Source of the DNA: JAWWPG01 sp038327385
GTDB lineage: Bacteria; Actinomycetota; Actinomycetes; Propionibacteriales; Nocardioidaceae
DNA: 15,379 bases
Assembly (NCBI GenBank): GCA_038327385.1
Contig: JBBQKY010000045.1
Location: 1 to 15,379 of the forward strand
Reading direction: 5' to 3'
Positions 13,981 through 15,379 of this stretch are shown here, piece by piece. The first letter of the stretch is position 1; each line of letters starts with the position of its first letter. The translations under genes and the position numbers were made by a program. The notes under the pieces were generated by a model. The model had not been told where the DNA came from and did not search any database. It was given only the letters and a program-made list of their open reading frames with translations.

Positions 13981-15291
13981 TCACCCGATGCCCAAGGCGT
14001 GATAAGCCCACCCGGCGGCCCGCCAGCGGCTCCGCTCCAGCGCGAGCCTGCCGTCGACTACCTGGCGCCGGTTGACCACGCTGGCCAGCGCCGACGGATC
14101 GACGTCCGCGAACTCTGGCCACTCAGTGAGGAGCAAGGTCACCTCCGCGCCGCTACAAGCCACGAAGACGTCGCTGCAGTAGGAAAGTTCGGGATGTATT
14201 CGGCGGGCGCTATCAGCAGCAGCAGGGTCGCACACGGTCACCTCGACACCGATGGCATGCAGCTGGGCGGCCACGTCGAGGGCGGGTGAGTCCCGAACGT
14301 CGTCGGAACCGGGCTTGAACGCTGCTCCGAGAACTGCCATGCGCCGCCCCTGCGGGTTGCCCCCCAACAACCCGACGGCAAGATCCACCGCCCTGGTTCG
14401 GCGGCGCAGATTGATCTGGTCCACCTCACGCAGCAGCCCGACTGCGTGGCAGACGCCGAGTTCTTCGGCCCTCGCCATCAGGGCACGGATGTCTTTCGGC
14501 AGGCAGCTTCCGCCGAACCCGACTCCAGGATCGAGGAAGGAAGCGCCGATTCTAGGGTCGAGGCTCAGCACGGTCGCGAGATCTCCGACATCGCCGCCCG
14601 CGACCTCGCATATCTCCGCGAACGCGTTGATCAGCGACAGCCGAGTGGCAAGCATCGTGTTCGCTGCCACCTTTGCGAGCTCGGCTGTCGCCAGATCGGT
14701 GCAGACCACCGGCACGTCATCGCTCAGCAGGGACTTGTAGACATCCCTAAGGGCCGCTTCGCCTTGGGGGCTGTCGACTCCGAATACTAACCGGTCCGGC
14801 CGCAGCGAGTCGTCGACGGCGTGGCTCTCCCGTAGGAACTCTGGGTTCCACGCAATCGAGACATCGGTTCCCGCCGGCGCGCGATCCTGGAGCACGGTGC
14901 GCAGGCGCGCAGCGGTTCCGACGGGCACTGTGGACTTGCCGACGACGACACATGGTCGCGTCAACAGGGGTGCCAACGCGTTGACCGTGGCCCAAACGTA
15001 CGACAGGTTCGCGGCATCGCGATCGGGAAGCTGCGGCGTTCCCACACAGATGAAGTGCACATCGGCGTCTGCTGCAGACTCGTACCGAGTGTCGAAGGAG
15101 AGCCGACCACTCGCCAACCCCTCGGCGATCAGATCGTCCAGACCAGGTTCGTGAAACGGCGCCCGGCCGGTCGCCAGTACGGCAACTTTGTCGGGGTCAG
15201 CGTCGATGCCGACCACTTCATGGCCGAGAACGGCCATACAGGCCGCGTGGGTGGCACCGAGGTACCCAGTTCCGAGTACTGAGACCTGCAT
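13981..15291 (-). CDS. ugd: UDP-glucose 6-dehydrogenase
   Basis: The 436-residue product oxidises UDP-glucose twice to UDP-glucuronate with NAD. It has GTGYLG (7-12, NAD binding), CVGTPQ (82-87), GKSTVPVGT (118-126), WNPEFLRE (148-155), Lys207 and Asn211 in KVAANTMLA, and the catalytic Cys263 in GFGGSCLPKD, followed by the C-terminal UDP-binding domain (AAFKPGSDDVRDSPA). All catalytic residues are present and the length is typical. The ATG at 15291 is chosen over an in-frame start at 15333 because AGGA lies 7 nt upstream and the Rossmann strand begins immediately (MQVSVLGTGY). A UDP-mannose or UDP-GlcNAc dehydrogenase is a less likely alternative from the same superfamily. It is transcribed toward rmlA and appears to be a separate unit that supplies a second sugar nucleotide for the locus. 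Confidence 0.93.
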   Translation of the reverse strand: MQVSVLGTGYLGATHAACMAVLGHEVVGIDADPDKVAVLATGRAPFHEPGLDDLIAEGLASGRLSFDTRYESAADADVHFICVGTPQLPDRDAANLSYVWATVNALAPLLTRPCVVVGKSTVPVGTAARLRTVLQDRAPAGTDVSIAWNPEFLRESHAVDDSLRPDRLVFGVDSPQGEAALRDVYKSLLSDDVPVVCTDLATAELAKVAANTMLATRLSLINAFAEICEVAGGDVGDLATVLSLDPRIGASFLDPGVGFGGSCLPKDIRALMARAEELGVCHAVGLLREVDQINLRRRTRAVDLAVGLLGGNPQGRRMAVLGAAFKPGSDDVRDSPALDVAAQLHAIGVEVTVCDPAAADSARRIHPELSYCSDVFVACSGAEVTLLLTEWPEFADVDPSALASVVNRRQVVDGRLALERSRWRAAGWAYHALGIG

Positions 15292-15379
15292 GAGCAATCC
15301 TGACCGTGGACCGAGCACGACCCCCAAGATCAAGAGGCTAACACTTAGTTGCCACAGTTGATACAGCTCGCAATAAATT
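15292..15379 (-). promoter_or_regulatory. Leader and possible promoter of ugd
   Basis: This 88-base stretch is clearly more AT-rich than its surroundings and contains no gene. On the minus strand TAGCCT (complement of 15335-15340) fits an actinobacterial -10 (TAnnnT), about 44 nt before the ATG; a matching -35 is poor. A direct repeat CAACT spaced by 4 nt lies just upstream (complement of about 15346-15359). The region may extend past the right edge. Confidence 0.35.

Noticed and set aside
15292..15333. Ugd start at 15333
   Set aside because: It would add 14 residues before the Rossmann strand. The ATG at 15291 has AGGA at good spacing and the usual family N-terminus.
1..15379. tRNA, rRNA, CRISPR array, insertion sequence or attachment site
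   Set aside because: Both strands were read for these. No transposase or integrase motifs, regular spaced repeats or structured RNA signatures were seen; nearly all sequence is accounted for by coding genes.

Overview
The window is GC-rich (about two-thirds G+C by eye). Genes are tightly packed, several start with GTG, and third codon positions are mostly G or C. With an actinobacterial-type RmlB (HNDNS motif) and RmlC (GIHAEPW and GNSYQ motifs), this points to a high-GC Actinomycetota chromosome; the genus cannot be fixed from the sequence. The whole window is a cell-surface polysaccharide or glycoconjugate locus.

Layout. Bases 1-10382 (minus strand) form one run of six head-to-tail genes. 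In transcription order these are: a fused glycoside hydrolase/GT2 membrane protein, an ABC half-exporter, an 822-residue GT-B + GT2 + repeat-domain fusion, a 278-residue protein made of two more copies of that repeat domain, a GT4 glycosyltransferase, and a GT2-containing protein cut by the left edge. Every junction overlaps (ATGA, GTGA, TGATG or 11 nt), so the genes are probably co-transcribed and translationally coupled. Bases 10383-10716 are a divergent control region with a GC-rich 8-bp-arm inverted repeat just upstream of rmlB. Bases 10717-13962 (plus strand) hold rmlB-rmlC-rmlD-rmlA, the complete dTDP-L-rhamnose pathway, also overlapping at each junction. Bases 13981-15291 (minus strand) encode a UDP-glucose 6-dehydrogenase converging on rmlA, with a short AT-richer leader to the right edge.

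How it fits together. The rml genes supply dTDP-L-rhamnose and Ugd supplies UDP-glucuronate. At least four glycosyltransferase modules (GT2 in three proteins, GT-B/GT4 in two) could assemble a glycan, and the ABC half-transporter is the only exporter visible. No Wzx flippase, Wzy polymerase or ABC-2 (Wzm/Wzt) exporter is in the window.

The most unusual points are a roughly 120-residue domain (SKGD, HFPQD and WWLEHY motifs) present three times in tandem across a gene boundary, its third copy lacking the hallmark residues, and the pairing of a GH-GT2 fusion with an ABC half-exporter. That pairing resembles the NdvB/NdvA cyclic-glucan logic in layout only.
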